This document shows, one piece after another, positions 52,116-61,167 of a stretch of 64,000 nucleotides of DNA; position 1 is the first letter of the stretch; each line of letters begins with the position of its first letter. A program made the position numbers and the translations under genes. A model generated the notes under the pieces. That model worked only from the letters and a program-made list of their open reading frames with translations. It was not told the DNA's origin and did not search any database. This DNA is from JAGRMG01 sp047975215 (GTDB lineage Bacteria; Pseudomonadota; Alphaproteobacteria; Rhodobacterales; Rhodobacteraceae): assembly GCA_047975215.1 (NCBI GenBank), contig JBKEDD010000130.1:46491-110490 (forward strand), written 5' to 3'.

Positions 52116-55100
52116 TCTGCTTCTCCCCGTCCTTGTCGAAAAACACCTGATCTACGATGCGCGCCTGGAAGGTCTTGCCGTCGGTGCCGGGAAACTCCAG
52201 CACCTCGCCCATCCGGTCCGGCCCGTGCAACACCAGCCCCATGGCAATACCGCGCCCCAGCGTGGGCGAATGATAGGTGGATGTCACCCGCCCCTGCACG
52301 TTGCGCTGGCCGTTGGCATTGACCCCCTCGCTCACCGCATAGGCGCCGTCGGGCAGCACCGAACCGTCGAGCGTTTCCAGACCCACCAGCTTCCACCTGG
52401 CGGGGTCGGTCATGTGCGGGCGGGCCTGCGCGCGCTTGCCCAGGTAATCTTCCTTCTTCTTGGAAATGGCCCAGTTCAGCCCCAGATCCTGCGGGATCAC
52501 CGTGCCGTCGGTTTCATCTCCGATCATGATGAAGCCCTTCTCGGCGCGCATGATGTGCAGCGCCTCGGTGCCATAGGGCATGACGCCGAATTCGCGGCCC
52601 GCCTGCATCAGCACCTCCCAGAAAGCGAGCCCCTGCGAGGCCGGCACCGCGACCTCGAAACTCAACTCGCCCGAGAAGGAAATGCGGTAGACGCGCGCAT
52701 CGAATTCGCCGATCCGCCCGTCGCGCCATTCCATGAAGGCCAGTTCGTCGGCCGACAGATCCATGCCGCCCAGTTTTGCCAGCAGCTTGCGCGCCATGGG
52801 GCCGACCACCGCGACCTGGGCGAACTGCTCGGTCAGGTTGGCGACGTGAACCTGCCAATCCCACCACTCGGTTTGCAGCCATTCCTCCATATGGGCATGG
52901 ATGCGCTCGGCCCCGCCGGTGGTGGTGTGGCACAGGAACGTGTGTTCGTCGATCCGCGCCACGACACCGTCGTCGATGAGAAAGCCGTTCTCGGAACACA
53001 TCAGGCCATAGCGGCACTTGCCCGGCTTCAGCGTGCTCATCATGTTGGTATAGAGCATGTCGAGAAAACGCCCCGCGTCCGGCCCCTTGACCAGAAGCTT
53101 GCCAAGCGTGGATGCGTCAAGCAATCCAACCGATTGGCGGGTGTTCTTTACTTCTCGCATCACCGCATCGTGCTGGCTTTCGCCGTCGCGCAGATAGGTG
53201 TAGGGCCGCCGCCACTGCCCGACCGGTTCCCAATCGGCGCCGTTGGACTCGTGCCAGGCATACATCGGCGTGCGGCGGACCGGCTGGAAGATCGGGCCTC
53301 GCGCCTCGCCGGCAATGGCCCCCATGGAGATCGGGGTATATGGCGGGCGGAACGTGGTCGTGCCGACCTGCGGAATCTCCATGCCAATCGCATCCGCAAG
53401 CGTCGCCAGCCCGTTGATGTTGCTAAGCTTTCCCTGATCCGTGGCCATGCCCAGCGTGGTGTATCGCTTGGTGTGTTCGACGCTGTGATAGCCTTCCTGC
53501 GCCGCCAGTTGCACATCCGACACCTTCACGTCGTTCTGGTAGTCCAGCCAGGCCTTGGCGCGCAGATGCGGATCGGCATGGCGCGGCATCAGCCAAACCG
53601 GCTGGATCGGCGCTTCGTCGGTGGTTTCGCCCTGCGGCGCCCTGATACGCCGGGGCTTGAACCCGGCCGTCCCGGCCGCCGCCTTGCCCGCCTTGTCAGC
53701 GTCCGCCAGGACGCCGCCCAGCGACAATTCGCCATTGGCCGCGCCGGCGGGAATCACGAAGCCTTCGCCATCCGCCCCGGTGGGCGGGCGCGCCGGGTCG
53801 GGGCGGAAATGCGCCTGCGCCTCGTCCCATGTCAGCTTGCCGCCGCAATGCGACCACAGGTGAACCACGGGCGACCAGCCGCCCGACATGGCGACGGCGT
53901 CGCATTCGACCTCTTCCAGCGCGCCGCCGGTCCCTTCCTGGGCACAGACCGCCACCCTGCGCACGCGCTTGCCGCCCGATACCTTGCCGATGGCGCGGCC
54001 GCAGTCGATGCGGATGCCCAGCGCACGGGCCTCCTGCATCAGCGCGCCACCGCCCGTCGCCCGCGCATCGAGGATGCGCAGCACGTCGATGCCGGAAGTC
54101 TTGAGCAGGATCGCGGTGCGGTAGGCATCGTCGTTGTTGGTGGCCACGATCACGCGCCGGCCGGGCGAGACGGCCCAGTTGACCAGATAGTCGCGCATCG
54201 CCGAGGCCAGCATGACGCCCGGCACGTCGTTGCCGGCAAAGGCCAGCGGGCGTTCGATGGCCCCGGTCGCGGTGACGATCCGGCGGGCGCGGATGCGCCA
54301 CAGACGATGGCGCGGCCCGCCCGAGCGCGGGGCGTGATCGCCCAGCCGTTCATAGCCCAGCGCATAGCCGTGATCGTAGACGCCAGCGCCCATGCAGCGG
54401 TTGCGCAGCGTCACGTTGGGCATCGCCCGCAGTTCGGCGACGGTCCGGCGCACGAAGTCCGCCACGTCCTCCCCCCCGACGCTGCCGCCGTCGACCGGTG
54501 CGCGCCCGCCCCAATGCGCGGTCTGTTCCAGCAGCAGCACCCTTGCACCGGCCTGGCCCGCCGACCTTGCCGCCTGCAACCCGGCAACGCCGCCGCCGAT
54601 CACCAGCACATCGGTGAAATAGTGGAAATGCTCGTAGGTATCGGCGTCCCTGCCCCCCGGCACCCGACCCAGACCGGCGGCCCGGCGGATCACGGGTTCG
54701 TAGACGTGTTTCCAGAAGGCGCGCGGGTGCATGAACATCTTGTAATAAAAGCCCGCCGGCAGGAACCGCGACAGCCGCCCGTTGATGGCGCCGACATCGA
54801 ATTCGAGGCCGGGCCAGTGGTTCTGGCTGCGCGCACTCAACCCGTCGAACAGCTCGGTCGTGGTGGCGCGCTGGTTGGGTTCGAACTTCGCGCCTTCTCC
54901 CAGCCCCACCAGCGCGTTGGGTTCCTCGGCACCCGAGGCCACCACGCCGCGCGGGCGGTGGTACTTGTAGGAGCGGCCCATCAGCATCTGGTCGCCGGCC
55001 AGCAGCGCCGAGGCCAGCGTGTCGCCGGCATAGCCGCGCATGGGCTTGCCGTTGAAGGTGAAGCCGACCGATCTGGCGCGGTCGATCAGGCGGCCGTGAG

Positions 55101-55119
55101 AGGCGATGCGGGTGCTCAT
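52108..55119 (-). CDS. soxA: sarcosine oxidase alpha subunit
   Basis: A 1003-residue subunit carrying the NAD and tetrahydrofolate sites. Residues ~20-160 form a ferredoxin-like N-terminal domain. The dinucleotide fold is in DVLVIGGGVAGLQAARSAGQ, and a second GxGxxG-like region follows at IVTATGAIERPLAFAGNDVP with RRVIVATNNDDAYRTAILLK. The C-terminal ~400 residues are a GcvT-type aminomethyltransferase domain (SVGLLDASTLGKLLVKGPDA and ISFSGELSFEVAVPASQG), which accepts the methyl group onto THF as 5,10-methylene-THF. The ATG at 55119 gives the canonical MSTRIASHGRLIDR. It is a central part of glycine-betaine and sarcosine breakdown. Confidence 0.95.
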   Translation of the reverse strand: MSTRIASHGRLIDRARSVGFTFNGKPMRGYAGDTLASALLAGDQMLMGRSYKYHRPRGVVASGAEEPNALVGLGEGAKFEPNQRATTTELFDGLSARSQNHWPGLEFDVGAINGRLSRFLPAGFYYKMFMHPRAFWKHVYEPVIRRAAGLGRVPGGRDADTYEHFHYFTDVLVIGGGVAGLQAARSAGQAGARVLLLEQTAHWGGRAPVDGGSVGGEDVADFVRRTVAELRAMPNVTLRNRCMGAGVYDHGYALGYERLGDHAPRSGGPRHRLWRIRARRIVTATGAIERPLAFAGNDVPGVMLASAMRDYLVNWAVSPGRRVIVATNNDDAYRTAILLKTSGIDVLRILDARATGGGALMQEARALGIRIDCGRAIGKVSGGKRVRRVAVCAQEGTGGALEEVECDAVAMSGGWSPVVHLWSHCGGKLTWDEAQAHFRPDPARPPTGADGEGFVIPAGAANGELSLGGVLADADKAGKAAAGTAGFKPRRIRAPQGETTDEAPIQPVWLMPRHADPHLRAKAWLDYQNDVKVSDVQLAAQEGYHSVEHTKRYTTLGMATDQGKLSNINGLATLADAIGMEIPQVGTTTFRPPYTPISMGAIAGEARGPIFQPVRRTPMYAWHESNGADWEPVGQWRRPYTYLRDGESQHDAVMREVKNTRQSVGLLDASTLGKLLVKGPDAGRFLDMLYTNMMSTLKPGKCRYGLMCSENGFLIDDGVVARIDEHTFLCHTTTGGAERIHAHMEEWLQTEWWDWQVHVANLTEQFAQVAVVGPMARKLLAKLGGMDLSADELAFMEWRDGRIGEFDARVYRISFSGELSFEVAVPASQGLAFWEVLMQAGREFGVMPYGTEALHIMRAEKGFIMIGDETDGTVIPQDLGLNWAISKKKEDYLGKRAQARPHMTDPARWKLVGLETLDGSVLPDGAYAVSEGVNANGQRNVQGRVTSTYHSPTLGRGIAMGLVLHGPDRMGEVLEFPGTDGKTFQARIVDQVFFDKDGEKQNV

Positions 55120-55155
55120 GGCGCTGACCTTTCGCGCAGGACCGGGGTGGGGTTT

Positions 55156-55180
55156 GAGTATTTTCGACCAGAAAGAAGCA
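55156..55180 (+). repeat. extragenic repeat, copy 3 (antisense to sox operon)
   Basis: GAGTATTT, three bases, ACCAGAAAGAAGC, in the spacer between soxD and soxA. It is on the plus strand and so antisense to the sox genes, unlike copies 1 and 2. Confidence 0.8.
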
Positions 55181-55510
55181 TCAGGATTGCGGCCTCCAGA
55201 CCCAGCCGGGGCGGCGCGCGGCGATGGCCTCGCAGACCGACCGGGGCGGTTCGGTCGTCCGGGCGCTGTAGGTGGCGAAGACCTCGAGCGTCGCGGTATC
55301 GCGGGCGGCGTGGAACCACTTGCCGCAGCCATGGGCATGGCGCCAGCGTTCGAAATGCACGCCGCGCGGGTTATCGCGGGCGAACAGGTAGTCGTGGAAG
55401 TCCTCGTCGGTCGAGCCGGGGCCGAAACGTTTCAGATGCGCCTGCCCGCCCGGCGCCAGTTCGGTTTCATCGGCGTCGACGCCGCAATTGGGGCAATGCA
55501 GGGTCAGCAT
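55181..55510 (-). CDS. soxD: sarcosine oxidase delta subunit
   Basis: A 109-residue zinc-binding subunit of sarcosine oxidase. The zinc ligands are CPNCG near the N-terminus (Cys6, Cys9) and the later HGCGKWFHAARD. The segment ERWRHAHGCGKWFHAARDTA with VFATYSARTTEPP is characteristic. The ATG at 55510 is used. It lies between a TfoX-like gene and soxA; the sox genes need all four subunits for activity, and all are present here. Confidence 0.93.
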   Translation of the reverse strand: MLTLHCPNCGVDADETELAPGGQAHLKRFGPGSTDEDFHDYLFARDNPRGVHFERWRHAHGCGKWFHAARDTATLEVFATYSARTTEPPRSVCEAIAARRPGWVWRPQS

Positions 55511-55514
55511 GGGT

Positions 55515-55844
55515 TCATCCTTTCGGTGGCAGGCTGGCGGCATGGGCCAGCGACAGTTCGGTGAGGCGGGCGCGGGTGGCGGTGGCGAGCGCATCCCCGG
55601 CGACCTGCACGAAGCCGCCCATGCGGCGGCCGCCCATCTCCATAGGCTCCACCCCGGGCAGAGCCAGCGCCTCGGGCCGGGCGGCCTTTCCGGGGCGGTA
55701 CATGGCGGCGTCGCGCATTACACCACAGACCATGTTGCCATGCAGCAGGAAACAGAGGCCGCCGAACATCTTCATCTCGGACAGGCCCGGCGCGGCGCCG
55801 AGATCGGCGCGCATGGTTTCGGCAATGTGTTCCGAGTAGGGCAT
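55515..55844 (-). CDS. TfoX/Sxy N-terminal domain protein
   Basis: A 109-residue protein of the TfoX N-terminal type (MRADLGAAPGLSEMKMFGGL, CFLLHGNMVCGVMRDAAMYR and MGGRRMGGFVQVAGDALA). In enterobacteria full-length TfoX/Sxy activates competence genes, but stand-alone N-domain proteins, common in alphaproteobacteria, have no known role. The ATG at 55844 overlaps the soxB stop by one base (TGATG); a TTG one codon earlier is also possible. Its embedding between soxB and soxD means it is made with sarcosine oxidase. Confidence 0.82.
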   Translation of the reverse strand: MPYSEHIAETMRADLGAAPGLSEMKMFGGLCFLLHGNMVCGVMRDAAMYRPGKAARPEALALPGVEPMEMGGRRMGGFVQVAGDALATATRARLTELSLAHAASLPPKG

Positions 55845-57088
55845 CAATGCGCCACCCCCGCCGCCACGCTTTCGTCGATGAAGCGGCCCTCGCGGAAGCG
55901 CTCCAGGCCGAACGCCCTGGTCAGGTCCGACTCGCCGGTGGCGATCAGTTCGGCCATGCCCCAGCCCGATCCGGGGATCGACTTGAAGCCCCCCGTTCCC
56001 CAGCCGCAGTTAACGAAACAGCCCTCGAGCGGGGTCTTGCTCAGGATCGGCGAGCGGTCGCCGGTCATGTCGACGATACCGCCCCACTGGCGCAGCATCT
56101 TGAGGCGCGAGATCATCGGGAAGGTCTCGACCAGGGCGCGGACGGTTTCCTCGATGTGATGGAAACTGCCGCGCTGGGTGTAATTGTTGAAGCCGTCCGC
56201 GCCGCCGCCGATCACCATCTCGCCCTTGTCGGACTGGCTCATGTAGCCATGCACCGTATTGGCCATGACGACGACATCCATGCAGGGCTTGATCGGTTCG
56301 CTGACCAGCGCCTGCAACGCGACGCTTTCGATCGGCAGGCGGAAACCGGCCATCTCGGCCAGCACGCCGGAATGGCCGGCGACCACCAGCCCCAGCTTGT
56401 CGCAGCCGATGGCGCCGCGGGTCGTATCGACCCCCGCCACCTTGCCGTTCTCGCTTTGGATGCCGGTCACTTCGCATTGCTGGATGATATCCATGCCCAT
56501 GGCCGAGCAGGCCCGCGCATAGCCCCAGGCCACGGCGTCGTGGCGGGCGGTGCCGCCGCGCGCCTGCCAGAGCGCGCCCAGCACCGGATAGCGCGGCCCC
56601 TCGATATTGATGATCGGTACCAGTTCCCTGACCCGCGCGGGCGATATCCATTCGGTCTGCACCCCTTGCAGGGCATTGGCATGGGCGGTGCGCCGAAACC
56701 CCCTGACCTCGGCTTGCGTCTGGGCCAGCATCATGACGCCGCGGGGCGAATACATGACGTTGTAGTTCAGATCCTGGCTGAGCGTCTCGTAGAGCGCACG
56801 GGACATTTCGTAGATCGCCGCCGAAGCGTCCTGCAGGTAGTTGGAGCGGATGATGGTGGTGTTGCGCCCGGTATTGCCCCCGCCCAGCCAGCCCTTTTCA
56901 AGGACCGCGACATTGGTGATGCCGAAGTTGCGGCCCAGGTAGTAGGCGGTCGCCAGCCCGTGCCCGCCGGCGCCGACGATGATCACGTCATAGTGACGTT
57001 TCGGTTCGGGCGCGGCCCAGGCGCGGCCCCAGCCCTTGTGGTTGCGCAGGGCCTCGCGGGCGACGGCGAAGGCTGAGTAGCGTTTCAT
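55844..57088 (-). CDS. soxB: sarcosine oxidase beta subunit
   Basis: A 414-residue flavoprotein binding FAD, with FMN shared at the alpha-beta interface. The N-terminal dinucleotide motif is HYDVIIVGAGGHGLATAYYL. The covalent FMN attachment His lies in the conserved GGTARHDAVAWGY (His183 here), and VVVMANTVHGYMSQSDKGEM with RQWGGIVDMTGDRSPILSKT are typical of SoxB. The ATG at 57088 is preceded by AAAGGAA. It is the first gene of the sox operon; no regulator or glyA is next to it, and ccmI lies divergent upstream. Confidence 0.96.
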   Translation of the reverse strand: MKRYSAFAVAREALRNHKGWGRAWAAPEPKRHYDVIIVGAGGHGLATAYYLGRNFGITNVAVLEKGWLGGGNTGRNTTIIRSNYLQDASAAIYEMSRALYETLSQDLNYNVMYSPRGVMMLAQTQAEVRGFRRTAHANALQGVQTEWISPARVRELVPIINIEGPRYPVLGALWQARGGTARHDAVAWGYARACSAMGMDIIQQCEVTGIQSENGKVAGVDTTRGAIGCDKLGLVVAGHSGVLAEMAGFRLPIESVALQALVSEPIKPCMDVVVMANTVHGYMSQSDKGEMVIGGGADGFNNYTQRGSFHHIEETVRALVETFPMISRLKMLRQWGGIVDMTGDRSPILSKTPLEGCFVNCGWGTGGFKSIPGSGWGMAELIATGESDLTRAFGLERFREGRFIDESVAAGVAH

Positions 57089-57258
57089 GGGCGAATCCGT
57101 TCCTTTCGAGACTGGCGCAGGTATGGCGCAGCGGCTTGGCAGGCGCCGTACCGCAATCCGGCGCAATAATGCACGGTTGCGACATCGGCGCCGACACCGC
57201 CATTTTGCCCTTTTTCTGGCGGCAATGCGAGGATAGATGGGGGCAAACCGAGGTGCCC

Positions 57259-58485
57259 ATGACGTTCTGGATCATTGTTACGCTTCTCGCGCTGGCGGTG
57301 GCGACGCTGCTGGTGCTGGCGATGTTGCGCGGGCGGACCGGCGCGGAGCCGGCCGCTTCCTACGATCTGCGCGTCTATCGCGACCAGTTGAAGGATGTCG
57401 ATCGCGACCTGGCCCGCGGCGTCATCGCACAAGCCGACGCCGAGCGCACGCGGGCCGAGGTGTCGCGCCGCATCCTGGCGGCGGATGCGCAATTGCGCCA
57501 GGAACAGGCCGGCGATGGCCAGCCCCGGCGTCTTTCGGCGGCGGTGGCCGTGGTGCTGGCGGCGGTTCTGCTGGGCGGTTCGGCGTGGATCTATCTGGCG
57601 CTGGGCACCCCCGGACAACGCGACCTGCCGCTGCAGATGCGCAAGGACCTGGCCGAGCAACTGCGCCGCGAACGCCCCGGGCAGGAAGCCGCCGAGGCCC
57701 GGATGCCAGCCCGCCCGGCGCCCGAAATCGACGCCGATTATGCCGCGCTTCTGGAACAGCTGCGCCGCAAGGTGGGCGAGCGCCCCGACGACCTGCAAGG
57801 CCACCTCCTGCTGGCGCGTCACGAGGCCAATGTCGGCAACTTCGCCGCCGCGCGCGAGGCGCAACAACAGGCGATCGCGCTGATGGGCGAGGATGCCGGG
57901 CCCGGGGATTACGCGGAACTGGGCGAGTTGATGATCCTGGCGAGCGGGGGCTATGTCTCGCCGCAGGCCGAACTGGCACTGAAACAGGCGCTTGAGCGCG
58001 ACCCGTTCAACGGGCCGGCGCGCTATTACTGGGGCCTCATGCAGGCCCAGACCGGGCGGCCCGACCTGGCCTTCGACACCTGGGAACGAACCTTGCGGCG
58101 CGGCCCGCCGGACGCGCCCTGGCTTGAGCCGATCCGCGCGCAGATCGAGGAAATGGCCTGGCGCGCTGGCGTGCGCTTCGAGTTGCCCGAGACTGCGGCG
58201 AGCGGCGCCGGGCCGTCGCGGGCCGACATGGAGGCCGCCGGCGGGATGAGCGCCGCCGAACGCCAGGCGATGATCCGGGGCATGGTGGACGGGCTGGCGG
58301 ACCGCCTCAGCGAGGAGGGCGGCGACGCCGGGGAATGGGCGCGCCTGATCTCGGCGCTTGCCGTGCTGGGCGAGGAGGCACGGGCCCGCAAGGCGCTGGA
58401 AGATGCCCGCGCCGCCCATGCGGGAGATGCCGGGGCGCTGGCCGAGATCGAAGCGGCGGCGCGGGATGCGGGGCTGATCCAGTGA
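57259..58485 (+). CDS. ccmI: cytochrome c-type biogenesis protein CcmI
   Basis: CcmI is an apocytochrome-handling chaperone of the system I cytochrome c maturation machine. The 408-residue protein has two membrane helices (WIIVTLLALAVATLLVLAML and AVAVVLAAVLLGGSAWIYLA) with an intervening cytoplasmic leucine-zipper-like loop (VYRDQLKDVDRDLARGVIAQ), then periplasmic TPR repeats (PDDLQGHLLLARHEANVGNF, NGPARYYWGLMQAQTGRPDL). The ATG at 57259 gives the canonical MTFWIIVT start. It is divergent from soxB and coupled to ruvX by a four-base overlap. Confidence 0.92.
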   Translation: MTFWIIVTLLALAVATLLVLAMLRGRTGAEPAASYDLRVYRDQLKDVDRDLARGVIAQADAERTRAEVSRRILAADAQLRQEQAGDGQPRRLSAAVAVVLAAVLLGGSAWIYLALGTPGQRDLPLQMRKDLAEQLRRERPGQEAAEARMPARPAPEIDADYAALLEQLRRKVGERPDDLQGHLLLARHEANVGNFAAAREAQQQAIALMGEDAGPGDYAELGELMILASGGYVSPQAELALKQALERDPFNGPARYYWGLMQAQTGRPDLAFDTWERTLRRGPPDAPWLEPIRAQIEEMAWRAGVRFELPETAASGAGPSRADMEAAGGMSAAERQAMIRGMVDGLADRLSEEGGDAGEWARLISALAVLGEEARARKALEDARAAHAGDAGALAEIEAAARDAGLIQ

Positions 58486-58964
58486 TTTGCGAACCGTTCG
58501 AGGACTTCGCCGGCGCCCTGGCGCCGGGGCGGGCGATCCTCGGGCTGGACCTGGGCGACAAGACCATAGGCGTGGCGGTTTCGGACAGGACCGGCGCCAC
58601 CGCCACGCCGCTGCTGACGATCCGCCGGCGCAAGTTCACGCTTGACGCGGACACCCTGATGCGGATTGCGACCGAACGCGAGGCCGGCGGCATCGTTCTG
58701 GGACTGCCGCGCAACATGGGCGGCACGGAAGGGCCGCGATGCCAGTCCACCCGCGCTTTCGCCCGCAATCTGTCACGGCTGAGCGATCTGCCCATCGGAT
58801 TCTGGGACGAGCGGCTGAGCACGGTGGCCGCCGAACGCGCGCTGCTTGAGGCGGATACGTCGCGAAAACGTCGCGCCGAGGTCATAGATCACGTCGCAGC
58901 CGGGTATATCCTGCAAGGGGCGCTGGATCGGATGCGCCATATCAGAAGCGAACGGACGTCATGA
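58482..58964 (+). CDS. ruvX: Holliday junction resolvase-like protein RuvX (YqgF)
   Basis: A 160-residue RNase H-fold protein needed for 16S rRNA 5'-end processing and perhaps recombination. GRAILGLDLGDKTIGVAVSD holds the first catalytic Asp, ILGLPRNMGGTEGPRCQSTR and IGFWDERLSTVAAER the second, and KRRAEVIDHVAAGYILQGAL the third acidic position. The start is GTG at 58482, overlapping the ccmI stop. It overlaps the DUF1289 gene by four bases. Confidence 0.94.
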   Translation: MICEPFEDFAGALAPGRAILGLDLGDKTIGVAVSDRTGATATPLLTIRRRKFTLDADTLMRIATEREAGGIVLGLPRNMGGTEGPRCQSTRAFARNLSRLSDLPIGFWDERLSTVAAERALLEADTSRKRRAEVIDHVAAGYILQGALDRMRHIRSERTS

Positions 58965-59191
58965 CAGAACCGGTCTGGAAACGCGACGAGATCAATTCGC
59001 CCTGCGTGCAGGTCTGTGTCGTGCATCCCGAGGAAGGTATCTGCATCGGTTGCTATCGTAGCCCCGACGAAATTGCGCGCTGGTCGCACATGAGCGATAC
59101 CGAGCGGGCCGAGATACGCGCCGGTCTGCCCGGGCGCGCGCCCCGCCTGACGCGCCGCCGCGGCGGGCGGGCCGCGCGGATCAAGCGATAG
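58961..59191 (+). CDS. DUF1289 family small Cys-rich protein
   Basis: A 76-residue protein with the DUF1289 four-Cys pattern: SPCVQVCVVHPEEGICIGCY, a probable metal site (CxxxC...CxxC), followed by RSPDEIARWSHMSDTERAEI and an Arg-rich tail. The family is associated with oxidoreductase or Fe-S contexts in many proteobacteria but its role is unproved. It overlaps ruvX by four bases; the stop is 37 bases from the convergent TauE gene. Confidence 0.88.
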   Translation: MTEPVWKRDEINSPCVQVCVVHPEEGICIGCYRSPDEIARWSHMSDTERAEIRAGLPGRAPRLTRRRGGRAARIKR

Positions 59192-59227
59192 CAGGCCGCC
59201 GCCGCCAACATGGGGCGCGCGTGGCGC

Positions 59228-60046
59228 CTACCACCCCAGCGCCTTGCGCAGCATGTTGAGCGCCACCAGCGTCAGAAACGCCGCGAACACGCGTTTCAGC
59301 GGCCCCGGATCCATGGCGTGCGCCAGTCTTGCCCCCAAGGGGGCCGTGACGAGCGTCATGGCGATGACCACGCCGAATGCCACCAGGTTGACCGCACCGA
59401 TGGTGTAGGGCGGCGCCGGTTCGATCCGGTAGAACAGAAAGCCCGCCACCGAGGGCACCGCAATTATCACTCCAAAGCCGGCGGCAGTGGCCACGGCGCG
59501 ATGGATCGGCACGCCGTAAAGGCTCATCAGCGGCACGCCGAAGCTGCCCCCGCCGATCCCCATCAAGACCGAAAGGAACCCCACCGCAGGCGACATCGCC
59601 GCCCGGCGCAGCCCGCGCGGCATGTTCGGACCAAGCCGCCAGTGGCTGCGGCCGAAGCCGAGATAGAGGCCGATGACCACACCCAGCCCCCCGAACAGCG
59701 CCTGCAACGTGACCGAGCGCAACCCCGAAGCCGCCAGAACGCCCGCGACAGCACCAAGCGCGATCCCCGGCCCCCAGCCGCGCAGGATCGACCAGTCGAC
59801 GGCGCCCTTCCTGTTGTGGCTCAGCACCGAACGCACCGAAGTCACGATAATGGTCGCCAGCGACGTGGCCAGACACATCTGCATCAGTTGCGGCCCGCCA
59901 TAACCCAGCGTCTGGAAGGTATAAAAGAACGAGGGCACCAGAACGATACCGCCGCCGACCCCAAGAAGCCCGGCCAGCACCCCCGCAAGCGCCCCGATGA
60001 CCATAAGCAGCGCCAGCATCTGCACCAGCAGTCCCATGTCCGGCAT
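59228..60046 (-). CDS. TauE/SafE family permease
   Basis: A 272-residue inner-membrane protein of about eight helices. The family's twin motif is visible in both halves: GVLAGLLGVGGGIVLVPSFF and FLSVLMGIGGGSFGVPLMSL, along with LATSLATIIVTSVRSVLSHN. TauE/SafE members export sulfite, sulfoacetate or other organosulfonates; the sulfur link to DMSP metabolism elsewhere in the window is only circumstantial. ATG at 60046 (MPDMGLL); an alternative ATG lies nine bases downstream. Confidence 0.88.
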   Translation of the reverse strand: MPDMGLLVQMLALLMVIGALAGVLAGLLGVGGGIVLVPSFFYTFQTLGYGGPQLMQMCLATSLATIIVTSVRSVLSHNRKGAVDWSILRGWGPGIALGAVAGVLAASGLRSVTLQALFGGLGVVIGLYLGFGRSHWRLGPNMPRGLRRAAMSPAVGFLSVLMGIGGGSFGVPLMSLYGVPIHRAVATAAGFGVIIAVPSVAGFLFYRIEPAPPYTIGAVNLVAFGVVIAMTLVTAPLGARLAHAMDPGPLKRVFAAFLTLVALNMLRKALGW

Positions 60047-60077
60047 GTCACGCGCCCCTCCTGTCTTCGGGGGAGGC

Positions 60078-61097
60078 TTACACCGCCCGCGCCGCCTCGG
60101 CCAGAGGCGCCACATGCGCCAGCGCGGCAACCAGCACTTCGGGGCCGGCCCCGGCCCGGCAGGCCCCGTCCGACAAGGCCCGCCGCCAGGCCCGGGCCCC
60201 GGGGCGGCCCGCGAACAGGCCGAGCATGTGGCGGCTCACCTGATGCAGCCGCCCGCCGCCCGAAAGGTGCGCCTCGACATAGGGCAGCATGGCATGCACC
60301 GCCTGCACCGGATCTGCCTCCGATCCGTTGCCCCAGATCGCCGGATCGGCCCCGGCAAGGATATCGGCCGGGGTATGGTACGCGGCACGGCCGATCATGA
60401 CCCCGTCCAACCCGGCATCGAGGAACCGCCGCGCCTCGGCCAGCGAGGCGAGACCCCCGTTGATCGAGATGTGCAGGTGGGGAAACCGCGCCTTCATCCG
60501 CAACACCAGATCGTGATCTAGCGGCGGGACATCGCGGTTTTCCTTCGGGCTCAGGCCCTGCAGCCAGGCCTTGCGGGCATGGATCGTGACCCTGCCGCAC
60601 CCCGCCGAGGCAATGGTTTCAAGGAATTGCGGCAACACGGTTTCGGGCTCCTGATCGTCCACGCCGATGCGGCATTTCACCGTGACATCCACATCGACCG
60701 CCTCGCGCATGGCCGAGATACACTCGGCCACCAGCGCCGGAGACTTCATCAGGACAGCGCCAAACGCACCCGACCGCACCCGGTCCGACGGACAGCCGCA
60801 ATTGAGGTTGATCTCGTCATAGCCCGTATCCTGCCCCAGCCGCGCCGCCTGCGCCAGTTCGCCCGGGTCCGCGCCGCCCAGTTGCAGCGCAACGGGGTGT
60901 TCGGCGGGACTGAATTCGAGCAGATGCAGCGCCCCTCCGCGCACCAGCGCCGGGGCGGTCACCATTTCGGTATATAGCAACGCCTCGCGGCTCAGTTGCC
61001 GGTGCAGGTAGCGACAATGCCGGTCGGTCCAGTCCATCATGGGCGCCACGGCGAAACGCCGAGATACGCTAATCTGCGATTTTCCTTCTTTTTCCAC
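60078..61097 (-). CDS. dusA: tRNA-dihydrouridine synthase A
   Basis: DusA reduces uridine to dihydrouridine at D-loop positions of tRNA using FMN. The 339-residue protein has RRFAVAPMMDWTDRHCRYLH at the start of the barrel, catalytic Cys in NLNCGCPSDRVRSGAFGAV and the DusA active-site segment KAWLQGLSPKENRDVPPL. All catalytic elements are intact. The first ~13 residues (MEKEGKSQISVSR) are not conserved and are encoded next to an integrase, suggesting they were supplied when a mobile element inserted at the 5' end of dusA while leaving the gene usable. Confidence 0.93.
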   Translation of the reverse strand: MEKEGKSQISVSRRFAVAPMMDWTDRHCRYLHRQLSREALLYTEMVTAPALVRGGALHLLEFSPAEHPVALQLGGADPGELAQAARLGQDTGYDEINLNCGCPSDRVRSGAFGAVLMKSPALVAECISAMREAVDVDVTVKCRIGVDDQEPETVLPQFLETIASAGCGRVTIHARKAWLQGLSPKENRDVPPLDHDLVLRMKARFPHLHISINGGLASLAEARRFLDAGLDGVMIGRAAYHTPADILAGADPAIWGNGSEADPVQAVHAMLPYVEAHLSGGGRLHQVSRHMLGLFAGRPGARAWRRALSDGACRAGAGPEVLVAALAHVAPLAEAARAV

Positions 61098-61100
61098 TAC
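61010..61100. other. probable attachment site (attL) of a dusA-integrated island
   Basis: The boundary between host dusA coding DNA and the integrase-bearing element falls here, in the conserved 5' part of dusA (codons for RRFAVAPMMDWTDRHCR). dusA-specific integrases are known to recombine in this part of the gene. The exact crossover is not visible because the matching attR copy lies outside the window. Confidence 0.55.
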
Positions 61101-61167
61101 TTAGTCCATATCTCTCATTTTTGCCCTTGCCTCGTTTCGGCTCATTTCGTATCGTTTTGCCCGGAAA

